From the NCBI RefSeq assembly GCF_900107505.1, contig NZ_FNQH01000010.1, forward strand, positions 1-64,000: 64,000 bases of DNA, in the 5' to 3' direction. Source of the stretch: Trichococcus collinsii (GTDB lineage: Bacteria; Bacillota; Bacilli; Lactobacillales; Aerococcaceae). The notes beneath the pieces were generated by a model. It was not told the DNA's origin and did no database searches. It saw only the letters and a list, made by a program, of their open reading frames with translations. Position 1 is the first letter of the stretch, and every line of letters begins with the position of its first letter. Shown piece by piece: positions 36,608-45,167 of this stretch. Made by a program: the position numbers and the translations under genes.

Positions 36608-38065
36608 TTAACTGCGATAGCGGGCTTGGATCCGAATAACTGATTCCGCCGTTTCACCCTGAGATGGCGCTTTTATTTCTGCTTGTTCTTCAGGAATGGT
36701 TGGATAGTAGACTTCCTGAAGATACGCTTTGCCGACCTGAGGGAACAATGCATAAGTCAATACGTCCTCGTCCGTGCGCGCCAAGTCGCCCAACTCCGCC
36801 TTCAATCTTGCGAACTCTGGCTCCAGATGATCCGCCGGGCGATCCGTGATGACGGCATCATTCCCGATAATGCTGCGCCGAAAATTATCGTTCACCGGTA
36901 CCGGGGGCTTTCCGTATTTTCCGTGCAGGTAATCCTTCACTTCATTCGGGACCATTTTGTAGCGTTCTCCCGTCAGGACATTGAAAACGGCCTGTGTCCC
37001 TACCATTTGGCTCATTGGGGTGACCAATGGCGGAAAGCCTAAGTCCGCTCTGACGCGGGGCACTTCCCGCAACACGGCCTCGTATTTATCGCTAGCCTTT
37101 GCCTGCTTGAGTTGCGAATTCAGGTTCGACAGCATCCCACCCGGCACTTGATAGATGAGCGCTTTGGGATCGACTGACAGCATTTTCGGATCGAGAACAC
37201 CTGAAGCGATGTACTTATCACGGATTGGTTTGAAATAATCCGCGATTTCTTCCAATTTGGCGATGTTCAAGCCCGTACTGTACCCCAGTTCTTCCAACAC
37301 CAGCGCCATCGATTCGGTCGGCGGTTGGCTCGTCCCTTCCGCAAACGGGGAAATGGCGCAATCGATTATATCCGCACCTGCTTCGATAGCAGCCATATAA
37401 GTCATCTGCGAAACGCCGCTGGTGGCGTGCGTGTGGATGTTCAACGGCACATCGATCACAGCTTTAATGGCTGGAATCAGCTCTTTGGCCACTTTGGGCG
37501 TCAAGATGCCGGCCATGTCTTTGATGCAGATGGAGTCCGCACCCATCTCAGTCAGTTCCTTCGCCAAATCGGTGTAGAATGGGATGGTGTGAACATCGCT
37601 GATAGTGTAACAGATTGTCAGTTGCGCATGAGCGCCGTATTTCTTGACAGCTTCCAGCGATGCTTTCAAGTTTCTTGTGTCATTTAAGGCATCAAATATT
37701 CGAAAAATATCGATGCCGTTTTCGACGGCTTTGCCGACAAAACGATCCACGATATCATCCGCGTAGTGGCGATATCCGATTAAGTTCTGTCCCCGAAGCA
37801 GCATCTGCAGCTTCGCATGCGGAGCGCGCTTGCGGATTTGACGGAGTCTTTCCCACGGATCTTCATGCAGAAATCGGATAGCCGCATCATAGGTTGCCCC
37901 GCCCCAACACTCCAGGGCGTAATACCCGGCTTCATCCATTTTCTCCACAATCGGAAGCATGTCGTCCGTAGACATACGTGTCGCCATCAAACTTTGATGC
38001 GCATCACGCAGAACGGTCTCAGTAAAAAGCACTTTTTTTTCTTTTTCCAACCCGATCACATCCAT
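36608..38065 (-). CDS. oadA: Oxaloacetate decarboxylase alpha subunit (carboxyltransferase)
   Basis: Cytosolic carboxyltransferase of about 485 residues moving the carboxyl of oxaloacetate to biotin. The HMGL-like barrel has TETVLRDAHQSLMATRM, ECWGGATYD, RGQNLIGYRHYADD, the lysine in SICIKDMAGIL and the metal histidines in NIHTHATSG. The PYC_OADA domain follows (PGGMLSNLNSQLKQA). No biotin domain is fused at the C-terminus. The start is uncertain: ATG 38065, or GTG 38086; neither has a strong ribosome site. It is first of the operon, after a cre box. Confidence 0.93.
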   Translation of the reverse strand: MDVIGLEKEKKVLFTETVLRDAHQSLMATRMSTDDMLPIVEKMDEAGYYALECWGGATYDAAIRFLHEDPWERLRQIRKRAPHAKLQMLLRGQNLIGYRHYADDIVDRFVGKAVENGIDIFRIFDALNDTRNLKASLEAVKKYGAHAQLTICYTISDVHTIPFYTDLAKELTEMGADSICIKDMAGILTPKVAKELIPAIKAVIDVPLNIHTHATSGVSQMTYMAAIEAGADIIDCAISPFAEGTSQPPTESMALVLEELGYSTGLNIAKLEEIADYFKPIRDKYIASGVLDPKMLSVDPKALIYQVPGGMLSNLNSQLKQAKASDKYEAVLREVPRVRADLGFPPLVTPMSQMVGTQAVFNVLTGERYKMVPNEVKDYLHGKYGKPPVPVNDNFRRSIIGNDAVITDRPADHLEPEFARLKAELGDLARTDEDVLTYALFPQVGKAYLQEVYYPTIPEEQAEIKAPSQGETAESVIRIQARYRS

Positions 38066-38168
38066 TCTTTTCTTTGGTGCCAGCACAGTAAAAATATTTG
38101 TGGTTTTTTATTTATAGGCTTGAAACCCCTCCTCGTTCATCAGGAATTTCTGCAGCATCGCCCGAGAA

Positions 38169-38197
38169 TGTAAGCGTTTACCATAGAGTAAGCTTAC
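38169..38197 (-). promoter_or_regulatory. cre box and adjacent palindrome before the decarboxylase operon
   Basis: TGTAAGCGTTTACC at 38169-38182 matches the cre consensus at 13 of 14 positions. GTAAGCTTAC at 38188-38197 is a perfect ten-base palindrome that could be a second operator. Both lie 105-130 bases before oadA. Confidence 0.6.
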
Positions 38198-38398
38198 ACT
38201 AAATTGACCGATATTTCAATCTGTAGATAAAAAATATTAGAAATAACAATTAGTCAATACAGTTTGAACAACCGTAAAAATAGGTCTTTATGTCTACATT
38301 TGTCGAATTCCGATGCTCATTATGAACAACTCACAATCCATTTTCGATTCATTTGTGCACAATGGCTAAGTTTTTTTATTTTTTATGAGAACCCTTCA
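38198..38398. other. Divergent intergenic region between oadA and the cupin gene
   Basis: Very A/T rich non-coding DNA. TTGTGCACAA at 38353-38362 resembles the motif found at several ureide-gene promoters (see 43645). Otherwise I see nothing I can name. Confidence 0.4.
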
Positions 38399-38427
38399 TT
38401 GTTAGCGCTTTATCACCTTGTTATACT
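38399..38427 (+). promoter_or_regulatory. Promoter of the cupin gene
   Basis: TTGTTA at 38399-38404 and TATACT at 38422-38427, 17 bases apart, about 87 bases before the start codon. Confidence 0.55.
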
Positions 38428-38513
38428 AAGGGCATATTTCATTTGTGATTATTTGAACACAGTGGAGTTGAATCGGTTATCCCAATAGACATTACAGACA
38501 AGGAGCGGTTGAT

Positions 38514-38933
38514 ATGGAAACAAGAGGAAGCATTTCTGAAATGGAAGCGATTGAGGTGGAACAACAATCAAATCAATCGAAAATCAAAGAGCGGTTGTTC
38601 AAACTGGATGATATCGTTCAATTCGATACCAAGGCCGGCAAAAAGACTATTTTTTACGAAACAGATTTTATGGCTGGTGCTGTCTGGTGCTTGGAGCCCG
38701 GTCAAAAAGTAGTGAATCATTCGCACTCCACTTCTGATGATATCTGGATTTGCATGCAAGGTACGGGCACTTTTTATCCAGGATTTGAAGAAGCGGTAAA
38801 AATTACGAAGGGTGACATCATTTTCTCCGAGCGGGGACAACAACACGGAATGGTCAACACCGGCAATGAGCGGTTTATTTTTGTGGGTGTTGCAGGACCG
38901 ATGCCGATGGATTTCATTTCACATGAAGAATAA
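38514..38933 (+). CDS. Single-domain cupin protein
   Basis: Cytosolic protein of 139 residues with one cupin barrel (about 50-130). The metal motifs are NHSHSTSDDIWICMQGTGTF (cupin motif 1 with two His and the following acidic pair) and GDIIFSERGQQHGMVNTG (motif 2 His). It is not the AllA (ureidoglycolate lyase) sequence type, although AllA is also a cupin. It opens the ureide island, and a TTGTGCACAA motif shared with that island lies upstream. Role unknown; sensing or converting an unstable ureide is a guess from position. ATG 38514 follows AAGGAGCGG. Confidence 0.8.
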   Translation: METRGSISEMEAIEVEQQSNQSKIKERLFKLDDIVQFDTKAGKKTIFYETDFMAGAVWCLEPGQKVVNHSHSTSDDIWICMQGTGTFYPGFEEAVKITKGDIIFSERGQQHGMVNTGNERFIFVGVAGPMPMDFISHEE

Positions 38934-38938
38934 TGTTT

Positions 38939-38979
38939 GATCAGGGGCCGTCCCATATTGGGGCGGCCCCTGATTTTGG
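38939..38979 (+). terminator. Terminator after the cupin gene
   Basis: ATCAGGGGCCG...CCC pairs with GGG...CGGCCCCTGAT, followed by TTTT. Confidence 0.85.
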
Positions 38980-39039
38980 ATAGCAATCCAATTTTTCCAT
39001 TCACTGCATGTCACTCAATCAAATTCAAGCGTATGCACG

Positions 39040-39089
39040 AAAGGTCTGTGGTATTGAGCACACTCGCTCATACCACAGACCTTTCTTTT
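39040..39089 (-). terminator. Terminator after the MFS gene
   Basis: GAAAGGTCTGTGGTAT pairs with ATACCACAGACCTTTC with an extended inner stem (GAGC/GCTC). Confidence 0.8.
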
Positions 39090-39095
39090 ATCATT

Positions 39096-40361
39096 TTAAG
39101 CTTTCTTTGTCCTTCCGTTCACCAAGTAGAAGATTGTCGTACCTATAAGGATGATGATTACGGATAAGTAAAAGGCATAGACCTTTGAGCCGGTCGCATC
39201 AGAAATCGCCCCTGTCAGTGAGGGAACAATAACCGAAGAACTCATCCCAAAGAAATTAAAGAACCCAAGCGTCGTAGCGATGCCCCGTTTTGGTGCGTGC
39301 TCGCCCAGCCACGAAATGATGATTGGCTCAACCGCGAGCTTACCGAAAAATCCGTAAGAAATCAGGCCAACCATTAATAAAACTTGATTCGGCGCTTGCA
39401 CTGCCAAGAAAAGCATGATGGCTGCGACTATTTCCAAAAAGATGATCAAACTGACTTTTTTATGACTGAATTTATCCGCAATCCGACTGAAGAACAAGGC
39501 ACCCGGAATAGCCGCGAAAAACACCATGGATGACGCCAGTCCGATTGTTGCACCCTCAAAGCCCCTTTCAGTCGATAAGAAGTTAGGCAGCCAAGTATCC
39601 GTTAGATAATATGCATAGCAGGTCGCAAAGTAAAGACAGTATGCACCCAACATCTGGGGACGTAGCAACGCTTTAATCGACGTTTTTTCTTCCGGAATTT
39701 CTGTGATCATTTTGGTTTGCGAAATGATTGCGGCACTCTCTTTATTGCCCTTGATGAATTTCCAGAAGATAAAAACCATCGCGATGATCAAGAAGAACGT
39801 AGAGAACAACATGTATTGCCAAGGCAATCCCAATTGGGCGACAAAGTAACTGGAAGAGATCATACCGATTCCGCTTCCGACAGCCGTACCGCTGTTCACT
39901 ATCGCCGTTGCCAAGCTTTTTCTAGAGCTTGGTACATGCTCCGCAGTCAGAGAGTACGCTACCCCATAATAAGTACCACACCCGACTCCCGCCAACACAC
40001 TTCCGATGTACACGACCAACAACGTATCCGCCATGCCCACAACCAGGGTCCCCAATCCGAACAGCAGGAAGCCTGGGATTAGGATGGTCTTCTTACCGAA
40101 CCGATCCACCAATAGACCTGAAGGGATTTGCATCAAAACGTAACCCAAGAAATAAAAACTGGAGATAGATCCGAGTTGGGAATCCGTTGCTCCCCCGAAA
40201 TAAGCGCTAATTTCAGGATAAATAGGCGCTAACGCTGTGCGATAAACCCAGATAGCTATCCAGCCGGCCGTCATTACATAAATGATTTGCTTCCAGTATT
40301 CCACTCTTTTTTCTGATACTACTTCTAATTTTACTTCTTTTGTTGCTTCGGTCTCACTCAT
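39096..40361 (-). CDS. MFS transporter of the ureide island
   Basis: Twelve-helix major facilitator of 420 residues, starting at ATG 40361 (MSETEATKEVKLEV) after GGAGGAGAATCAT. The motif-A loop reads GLLVDRFGKKTILIPG, and the related second-half loop is SRIADKFSHKKVSLI. The family resembles anion:cation symporters (organic acids, sugar acids). The gene lies between the cupin and allantoinase genes and has a TGTACA/CACAA motif just before its promoter (40501). Its likely cargo is a ureide or an end product such as oxamate or oxalurate; this is inference from position. Confidence 0.87.
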   Translation of the reverse strand: MSETEATKEVKLEVVSEKRVEYWKQIIYVMTAGWIAIWVYRTALAPIYPEISAYFGGATDSQLGSISSFYFLGYVLMQIPSGLLVDRFGKKTILIPGFLLFGLGTLVVGMADTLLVVYIGSVLAGVGCGTYYGVAYSLTAEHVPSSRKSLATAIVNSGTAVGSGIGMISSSYFVAQLGLPWQYMLFSTFFLIIAMVFIFWKFIKGNKESAAIISQTKMITEIPEEKTSIKALLRPQMLGAYCLYFATCYAYYLTDTWLPNFLSTERGFEGATIGLASSMVFFAAIPGALFFSRIADKFSHKKVSLIIFLEIVAAIMLFLAVQAPNQVLLMVGLISYGFFGKLAVEPIIISWLGEHAPKRGIATTLGFFNFFGMSSSVIVPSLTGAISDATGSKVYAFYLSVIIILIGTTIFYLVNGRTKKA

Positions 40362-40500
40362 ATGATTCTCCTCCATCACTTATTATTGCATCTCTTGATT
40401 ATGGGCACGACTTCCAAGATACTTTCCCGGCCTTAACAGTAAGCCCTTCCATTTCATCTCTGATTGTTTCCATTATAAGCATTTAAGGCTGCACTAACCC

Positions 40501-40520
40501 TGTACATACCACACAATAAT
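40501..40520 (-). promoter_or_regulatory. Candidate PucR-regulon motif before the MFS gene
   Basis: TGTACATACCACACAATAAT on the plus strand resembles the site at 55125 (TGTACATAT...CACAAAAA on its minus strand). It abuts the -35 region of a minus-strand promoter whose TATAAT is at 40472-40477. The -35 there is poor, as expected for an activated promoter. Confidence 0.4.
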
Positions 40521-40579
40521 GTGCGCTATTTTGTTTAGAGTGCCCAAGCAAATAACTTTTTCGGCACTCACTGACAACG

Positions 40580-40612
40580 AAAAAAAAGATCCAGGCGCAA
40601 ACCTGAATCCTC
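40580..40612 (-). terminator. Terminator after allantoinase gene
   Basis: GATTCAGG pairs with CCTGGATC on the minus strand, followed by TTTTTTTT. Confidence 0.7.
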
Positions 40613-40625
40613 CTTATTTATTATA

Positions 40626-41996
40626 TTATTTGACGAAGACAAATTCTCCCGAACGAGTATCCGAAACGCCATCTTCCAGACTGTAGACCGTTTCACCGCG
40701 CAGAATTGTTCTTGCTACTTGCGCTCCGATTTCGCGTCCGATGTATGGGCTGATTTTGTTCTTATACTCTAAATCTTCTGCTGTTAATGTATAAGGTGCA
40801 TTCGGTTTGATCAGAACGATGTCAGCATCTTTACCGATCGCAATGTTGCCTTTTGAACTCAAGTTGAAGCGTTGTGCCGGATTTGCAGCGATGATGTCGG
40901 CAAATAGTCTTAAGGACATGCCACGTTTTTGAACGCCTTCATCAAACAACACATCGACGTTGTTCTGAACGCCTGGAATCCCACCCCAAGCTTCAAAGGC
41001 ATTCTCTTTGTCTTTCAAATCAGGCGTACATGGTGAATGATCTGAAGTAACGAAGGCGATTTCTCCTGCCAATAATTTTTCCCACATGCCGTTTTGGTTT
41101 TCTTTATCACGGATTGGAGGGGAACACTTAACAACTGGTCCGATTGCATCCAACTCGGAAGTATCGAAGTACAGGTAGTGTGTGCACGTTTCACAAGTCA
41201 CATCAACGCCTTCATTGCGGGCTCTGGTTACTTCTTCAACGCCTTCTGGGCAAGCTACGTGACAAATGTGGATGCGGCAGCCTGTTTCTTTAGCGAACAG
41301 GATAGCACGTCTGATCGGTTCTACTTCAGTGAATACAGGGCGGGTTGCCACATAAGCTGCCAGCGTTGTTTCGCCATTTTTATAGGCGATTTCGCCCAAT
41401 TTATCCGTGATAGTAGCATTTTCAGCGTGGATCGCCAACACTTTACCGGTTTTGGCAATCTGTCTCATTCCTTCATATAGCGTGTAATCGTCCGCATTCA
41501 TGAAGTCGCCCTCGATCGAACGATCGCCACATGTAGCCATGAAGCATTTATAAGCTGCAACGCCGCCTTCATCCAACTCTTGGATTCCGCCTTCGATGTT
41601 GAAAGGAACCAATCCGCCGAAAGAAGCAACGTCAGCTGTCAGTTTGTTTTGGCCAGCATCCACTTTAATCTGCAAGGTTTTGGCATCCACTGTCGCTGGG
41701 ACTTGGTTCAATGGCATTTCCATGAAGGATGTTACGCCGCCTTTGGCACAAGCTTTTGTCCCTGTTAGATAGCCTTCCCACTCATCACGGTAGCTACCGC
41801 CTGGATCTGTGATATGCACATGCGCATCTACCATACCAGGACTGACAACAAGACCTTTTGCATCGATGACTTCAGTTGCTTCACCCAAGCCGCTGCCGAT
41901 AGCTGCTATTTTACCATCTTTGATGGCTACATCAGTTTCAATTTCACCATTATCCAGGATAACCAAACCATTTTTGATCAGTAAATCGTAATTCAT
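40626..41996 (-). CDS. allB: Allantoinase
   Basis: Cytosolic metal-dependent amidohydrolase, 456 residues, opening allantoin to allantoate. The metal motif VDAHVHITDPGG, the carbamylated-lysine region GGVAAYKCFMATCG, His in LAIHAENA and HICHVACPEG, and the catalytic Asp in VTSDHSPC are in place. The N-terminal MNYDLLIKNGLVILDNGEIE and C-terminal beta-sandwich strands fit the dihydroorotase/allantoinase group. SYRDEWEGYLTGTKACAKGG is typical of allantoinases. ATG 41996 follows TAGGAGGAAG. The permease gene lies 64 bases upstream. Confidence 0.94.
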   Translation of the reverse strand: MNYDLLIKNGLVILDNGEIETDVAIKDGKIAAIGSGLGEATEVIDAKGLVVSPGMVDAHVHITDPGGSYRDEWEGYLTGTKACAKGGVTSFMEMPLNQVPATVDAKTLQIKVDAGQNKLTADVASFGGLVPFNIEGGIQELDEGGVAAYKCFMATCGDRSIEGDFMNADDYTLYEGMRQIAKTGKVLAIHAENATITDKLGEIAYKNGETTLAAYVATRPVFTEVEPIRRAILFAKETGCRIHICHVACPEGVEEVTRARNEGVDVTCETCTHYLYFDTSELDAIGPVVKCSPPIRDKENQNGMWEKLLAGEIAFVTSDHSPCTPDLKDKENAFEAWGGIPGVQNNVDVLFDEGVQKRGMSLRLFADIIAANPAQRFNLSSKGNIAIGKDADIVLIKPNAPYTLTAEDLEYKNKISPYIGREIGAQVARTILRGETVYSLEDGVSDTRSGEFVFVK

Positions 41997-42060
41997 TTTT
42001 CTTCCTCCTAATAATAAATGATTTTATGTAAATATTTTTGAAACCAAGTGTCAGATAAAA

Positions 42061-43545
42061 CTATTTTTTACCCCGTTTCAGCATTAGGTAAATAGCGAAG
42101 GCCAAGGCTGCTCCAATCAACCAAGACAGATTGGATACCATCTGCAGGGCAGGGATGACCTGTCCGCTCACAGAAATCAACAATGCTGCGATTGTGGCGA
42201 TGTAGGCTTCTATGTTTATGCCCTTATACGGATTTTCTGAATTATCTTTACTGAAATCCATGTATAGAGCGTCTATATCGATTTTTTGTTTCTTTACGAA
42301 ATAATAATGCGCCAACATGACACCCGCTACTGGACCCAAAACTGCACCAATGATGTTCAGGAAAGCGAAAATACTTGCAGCATTTTCCATCAATTTCCAT
42401 GGCATGATGACATAACTGATGACGGAAGCGATCAGTACGCCCTTCTTGTAGTCAACAGTCTTAGGGAACAAAGCCGACAATTGATAAGCGGCCGGAATGA
42501 TGTTACCGGTTGCATTTGTGGAGACGGTAGTCATCAGGAATACAACTACAGCCAAGGCCGCAGCAGGGACACTGTCCCACTTGTTCACGATGTTCAATAC
42601 GTTCCATTCCTGTACCCCGAAGTGGATGGATCCACCAATCAAAATGGCGACACTGGAAAAGGCGAAAATCACGTAAGCAACCACAAGGCTGGCAATTTGT
42701 CCGATCGACTGATCGCGCGTTGAAGTGGCGTTTTGCGTAAAGTCGGATACGCTTGCCCCTGGAGCGGCCCAAACCGACATGACGGAATTGATGATGATGA
42801 AATAGGCCAGTATTGGTGCATACCCTTGGACACTGTCACCGGAAGGTGTATAGGCCAAGATGTTGCCCATGCCGCCACCTACCTTGATTGCCCAGATGGC
42901 CATGCCACCGAACACGATGTAGATCAACGGATTCAGGATGGCTGTGAATTTGTTCAGTACCCCTCCACCACCAAGGCCGATCAGTACGTTGATTGCCCAG
43001 AAGATAGTAAAGGTGATCAAGCCAGGCAGATCAATTCCGAAGAAATTGAAATCTCCGCCGATATTCAAAAAGCCCGGCCAGAATTTGCTTATCAAAATCA
43101 GCAGTGCCAACGATCCTGCATAATTTTGAAGTCCGAACCAAGCGATGGCAGCTACTCCACCTCTCAAGAATCCAGGAAGTTTGGCTCCTAAATCCCCATA
43201 GGTCGAACGCAAGTGCATCGCAAACGGTATCCCATATTTTGATCCCGCTCTGCCGTTGTAAACCATAAAGGCACTGACTGCCAAAGAACTGATGATAAGA
43301 GCTAACATAACATTGATCGGCGACAGACCCAGGAATAAGAATCCCCCTACAGCCGTATAGTTCGGAATATTATGAACCGATCCCATCCATAAGGTGAAAT
43401 AGTTCTTTACGTTCATATTCCTTTTCTCTGCCGTTTTCGGTACGACGTCTTCATTGTAACCGCGTTTCTTTAAATCTTCGACTTGTGCATCACTGACAAA
43501 CAGATCCGTTTCGTGCATTTTCACTTCTTCATTGCTTGCTTGCAT
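42061..43545 (-). CDS. NCS1 family allantoin permease
   Basis: Twelve-helix symporter of 494 residues from the nucleobase:cation symporter-1 family (PucI/AllP type). It has the N-terminal family block KNYFTLWMGSVHNIPNYTAV, the substrate region AAIAWFGLQNYAGSLAL, and WAAPGASVSDFTQNATSTRD. It lies directly upstream of allantoinase on the same strand and should bring allantoin into the cell. ATG 43545 follows GGGAGGGTT. The promoter (-10 43595-43600, poor -35 43618-43623) has a cre-like box and upstream candidate PucR sites. Confidence 0.93.
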   Translation of the reverse strand: MQASNEEVKMHETDLFVSDAQVEDLKKRGYNEDVVPKTAEKRNMNVKNYFTLWMGSVHNIPNYTAVGGFLFLGLSPINVMLALIISSLAVSAFMVYNGRAGSKYGIPFAMHLRSTYGDLGAKLPGFLRGGVAAIAWFGLQNYAGSLALLILISKFWPGFLNIGGDFNFFGIDLPGLITFTIFWAINVLIGLGGGGVLNKFTAILNPLIYIVFGGMAIWAIKVGGGMGNILAYTPSGDSVQGYAPILAYFIIINSVMSVWAAPGASVSDFTQNATSTRDQSIGQIASLVVAYVIFAFSSVAILIGGSIHFGVQEWNVLNIVNKWDSVPAAALAVVVFLMTTVSTNATGNIIPAAYQLSALFPKTVDYKKGVLIASVISYVIMPWKLMENAASIFAFLNIIGAVLGPVAGVMLAHYYFVKKQKIDIDALYMDFSKDNSENPYKGINIEAYIATIAALLISVSGQVIPALQMVSNLSWLIGAALAFAIYLMLKRGKK

Positions 43546-43608
43546 GTAATAACCCTCCCAATCTTTGTAATCGCTATCAATTACTGATAAGCTTATTGTA
43601 CACGGGCT

Positions 43609-43622
43609 CTAAAACGTTTACA
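43609..43622 (-). promoter_or_regulatory. cre-like box at the allantoin permease promoter
   Basis: TGTAAACGTTTTAG on the minus strand matches the cre consensus at 12 of 14 positions. It covers the -35 (43618-43623) of a promoter whose TACAAT is at 43595-43600. Confidence 0.5.
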
Positions 43623-43644
43623 TCAGAAGAGATGTACAAAGTGA

Positions 43645-43663
43645 TTTTTGTGCTTGTGCACAA
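43645..43663 (-). promoter_or_regulatory. Candidate PucR-regulon motif before the allantoin permease gene
   Basis: TTTTTGTGCTTGTGCACAA contains TTGTGCACAA, also seen at 38353, and the TTTTTGTGC start shared with 55125. It lies about 20 bases upstream of the poor -35, an activator position. A further TGTACA is at 43633-43638. Confidence 0.45.
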
Positions 43664-43717
43664 CGGACAACATTTATTATGGAGTCTACTAACCTTTCAA
43701 AATCCCAAAAATAATGC

Positions 43718-43758
43718 AAGGAACGCCCCAGGTGGCATTATTTCCCTGAGCGTTCCTT
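43718..43758 (-). terminator. Terminator after the pucG-type gene
   Basis: AAGGAACGC...CAGG pairs with CCTG...GCGTTCCTT. Confidence 0.75.
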
Positions 43759-43779
43759 CCATATAACATTTAGGCCTGT

Positions 43780-44991
43780 CTATTTTTGATTATACTCACG
43801 CAGTGCCGCAAGGACAGCTTCCCCACGGTTGATGTCTGCACCATGGAACAAGAGTGCCGCTTCGAAAGCAGCCAGGACGTGCAATACGTTTTCCTTACGG
43901 CTACTGAATCCCATATTGCCGATTCTCCAGACTTTCCCTTGCAACGGACCGAATGAAGAAGCAATTTCGACACCGAAGTCATTCAACAATGTATTACGTA
44001 CCGCATCGCCATCGACACCTTCCGGAATCAGAATGGGTGTAACTGTCGGCATTTTCGTTGTGCGGTCGCCGAAAATGAACAAGCCCATCGCTTCTATACC
44101 AGCCTGAATGGCGCGATCATTTTGGCTATGACGCTCATAACCGTTCTCGATACCTTCCAGGATCATCATCCGCAACCCTTCGTGCAGTGCATAAATCATA
44201 CTTGTTGCCTCAGTATGGTGGTTGATCCGCTCTTTATTCCAGTAACGTTGCAGTTGGCTTAAGTCCAAGTAATTGCTGCTGATATGGCGTTCATTACGGA
44301 AATCTTTGCTCAGGCCAAGTTCTTTCTGATAACGCGCTGTCAACACCTTCTCAACGCGATCGTTATAGGTGATCAATGACAGTCCGGATGGCACGCTTAC
44401 GCATTTCTGGGTACCTGCGATAGCGACATCAATCCCCCATTCATCCACCTTTACAGGTGCTCCACCATAAGTGGCGACTGTATCGACGACAAAAAATACT
44501 TCGTTTTCTTGGCAGAATTTACCGATTTTTTCCAACGGCTGCATCTGGCCATTCGCTGTTTCCCCATGGACGAGTGCGACAATTTTAGGATTGATCCTCT
44601 TGATTTCCGCGATGACCGTATCTTGTTCGAAAACACTATCCCAATCCTTTTCTAAGTAGGTCACTTGCGCTTTCGCGCGTTCACAGATTTCGCCCAGCAA
44701 GTACGCAAAACGTCCGTATGCAGGAATAAGCACTCTATCACCAGGTTCTATCAGTCCGATAAGTGCAGCTTCAAGCCCGGAACGCGAGGTGCCGTCGATT
44801 GCAAAAGCTTGCTCATTCTTTGTTCCGAATGGGATTTTGATCATTTCTTTCACTTCATCCATGATGGTTAAAAATGCTGGATCGAATTGCCCCAAAATAG
44901 GCGTGCTCATAACACGAAGTACATTAGGATGAGCTTCTACAGGCCCAGGGGTCATGATGGTGCGTATGGGTGTGATGATTTCTTTGAACAT
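43780..44991 (-). CDS. pucG: (S)-ureidoglycine-glyoxylate aminotransferase
   Basis: PLP enzyme of 403 residues moving the amino group of ureidoglycine to glyoxylate, giving oxalurate and glycine. Fold-type I class V aminotransferase: TPGPVEAHPNVLRVM at the N-terminus, DGTSRSGLEAALIGL, LVHGETANGQMQPLEKIG, VDTVATYGG (PLP Asp) and the PLP lysine in AIAGTQKCVSVPSG. SRSGLEA and the QFDPAF segment fit the ureidoglycine group of the alanine-glyoxylate family. Alanine- or serine-glyoxylate transaminase is the alternative. It stands divergent from pucR, which probably controls it. ATG 44991 follows TGGAGG. Confidence 0.88.
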   Translation of the reverse strand: MFKEIITPIRTIMTPGPVEAHPNVLRVMSTPILGQFDPAFLTIMDEVKEMIKIPFGTKNEQAFAIDGTSRSGLEAALIGLIEPGDRVLIPAYGRFAYLLGEICERAKAQVTYLEKDWDSVFEQDTVIAEIKRINPKIVALVHGETANGQMQPLEKIGKFCQENEVFFVVDTVATYGGAPVKVDEWGIDVAIAGTQKCVSVPSGLSLITYNDRVEKVLTARYQKELGLSKDFRNERHISSNYLDLSQLQRYWNKERINHHTEATSMIYALHEGLRMMILEGIENGYERHSQNDRAIQAGIEAMGLFIFGDRTTKMPTVTPILIPEGVDGDAVRNTLLNDFGVEIASSFGPLQGKVWRIGNMGFSSRKENVLHVLAAFEAALLFHGADINRGEAVLAALREYNQK

Positions 44992-45088
44992 AACGATTCC
45001 TCCAGAGTGATTATTGGTCTGATAATTTACTTACATCCTACCACTCTCAGTAAAAATGTCATTGTATGTTATGAACAAATTCATATGA

Positions 45089-45108
45089 TTTTTGTAGCTT
45101 TTGCCCAA
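45089..45108. promoter_or_regulatory. Candidate PucR-regulon motif between pucG and pucR
   Basis: TTTTTGTAGCTTTTGCCCAA resembles the sites at 43645 and 55125. It abuts ATCATA, the poor -35 of the pucG promoter, whose TACAAT is the minus strand of 45061-45066. Confidence 0.4.
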
Positions 45109-45167
45109 ATTAACCCTTGATGATGATGGCGGTTTCATTTAAAATAAAGCCACTAGGAGGGTTTTTA

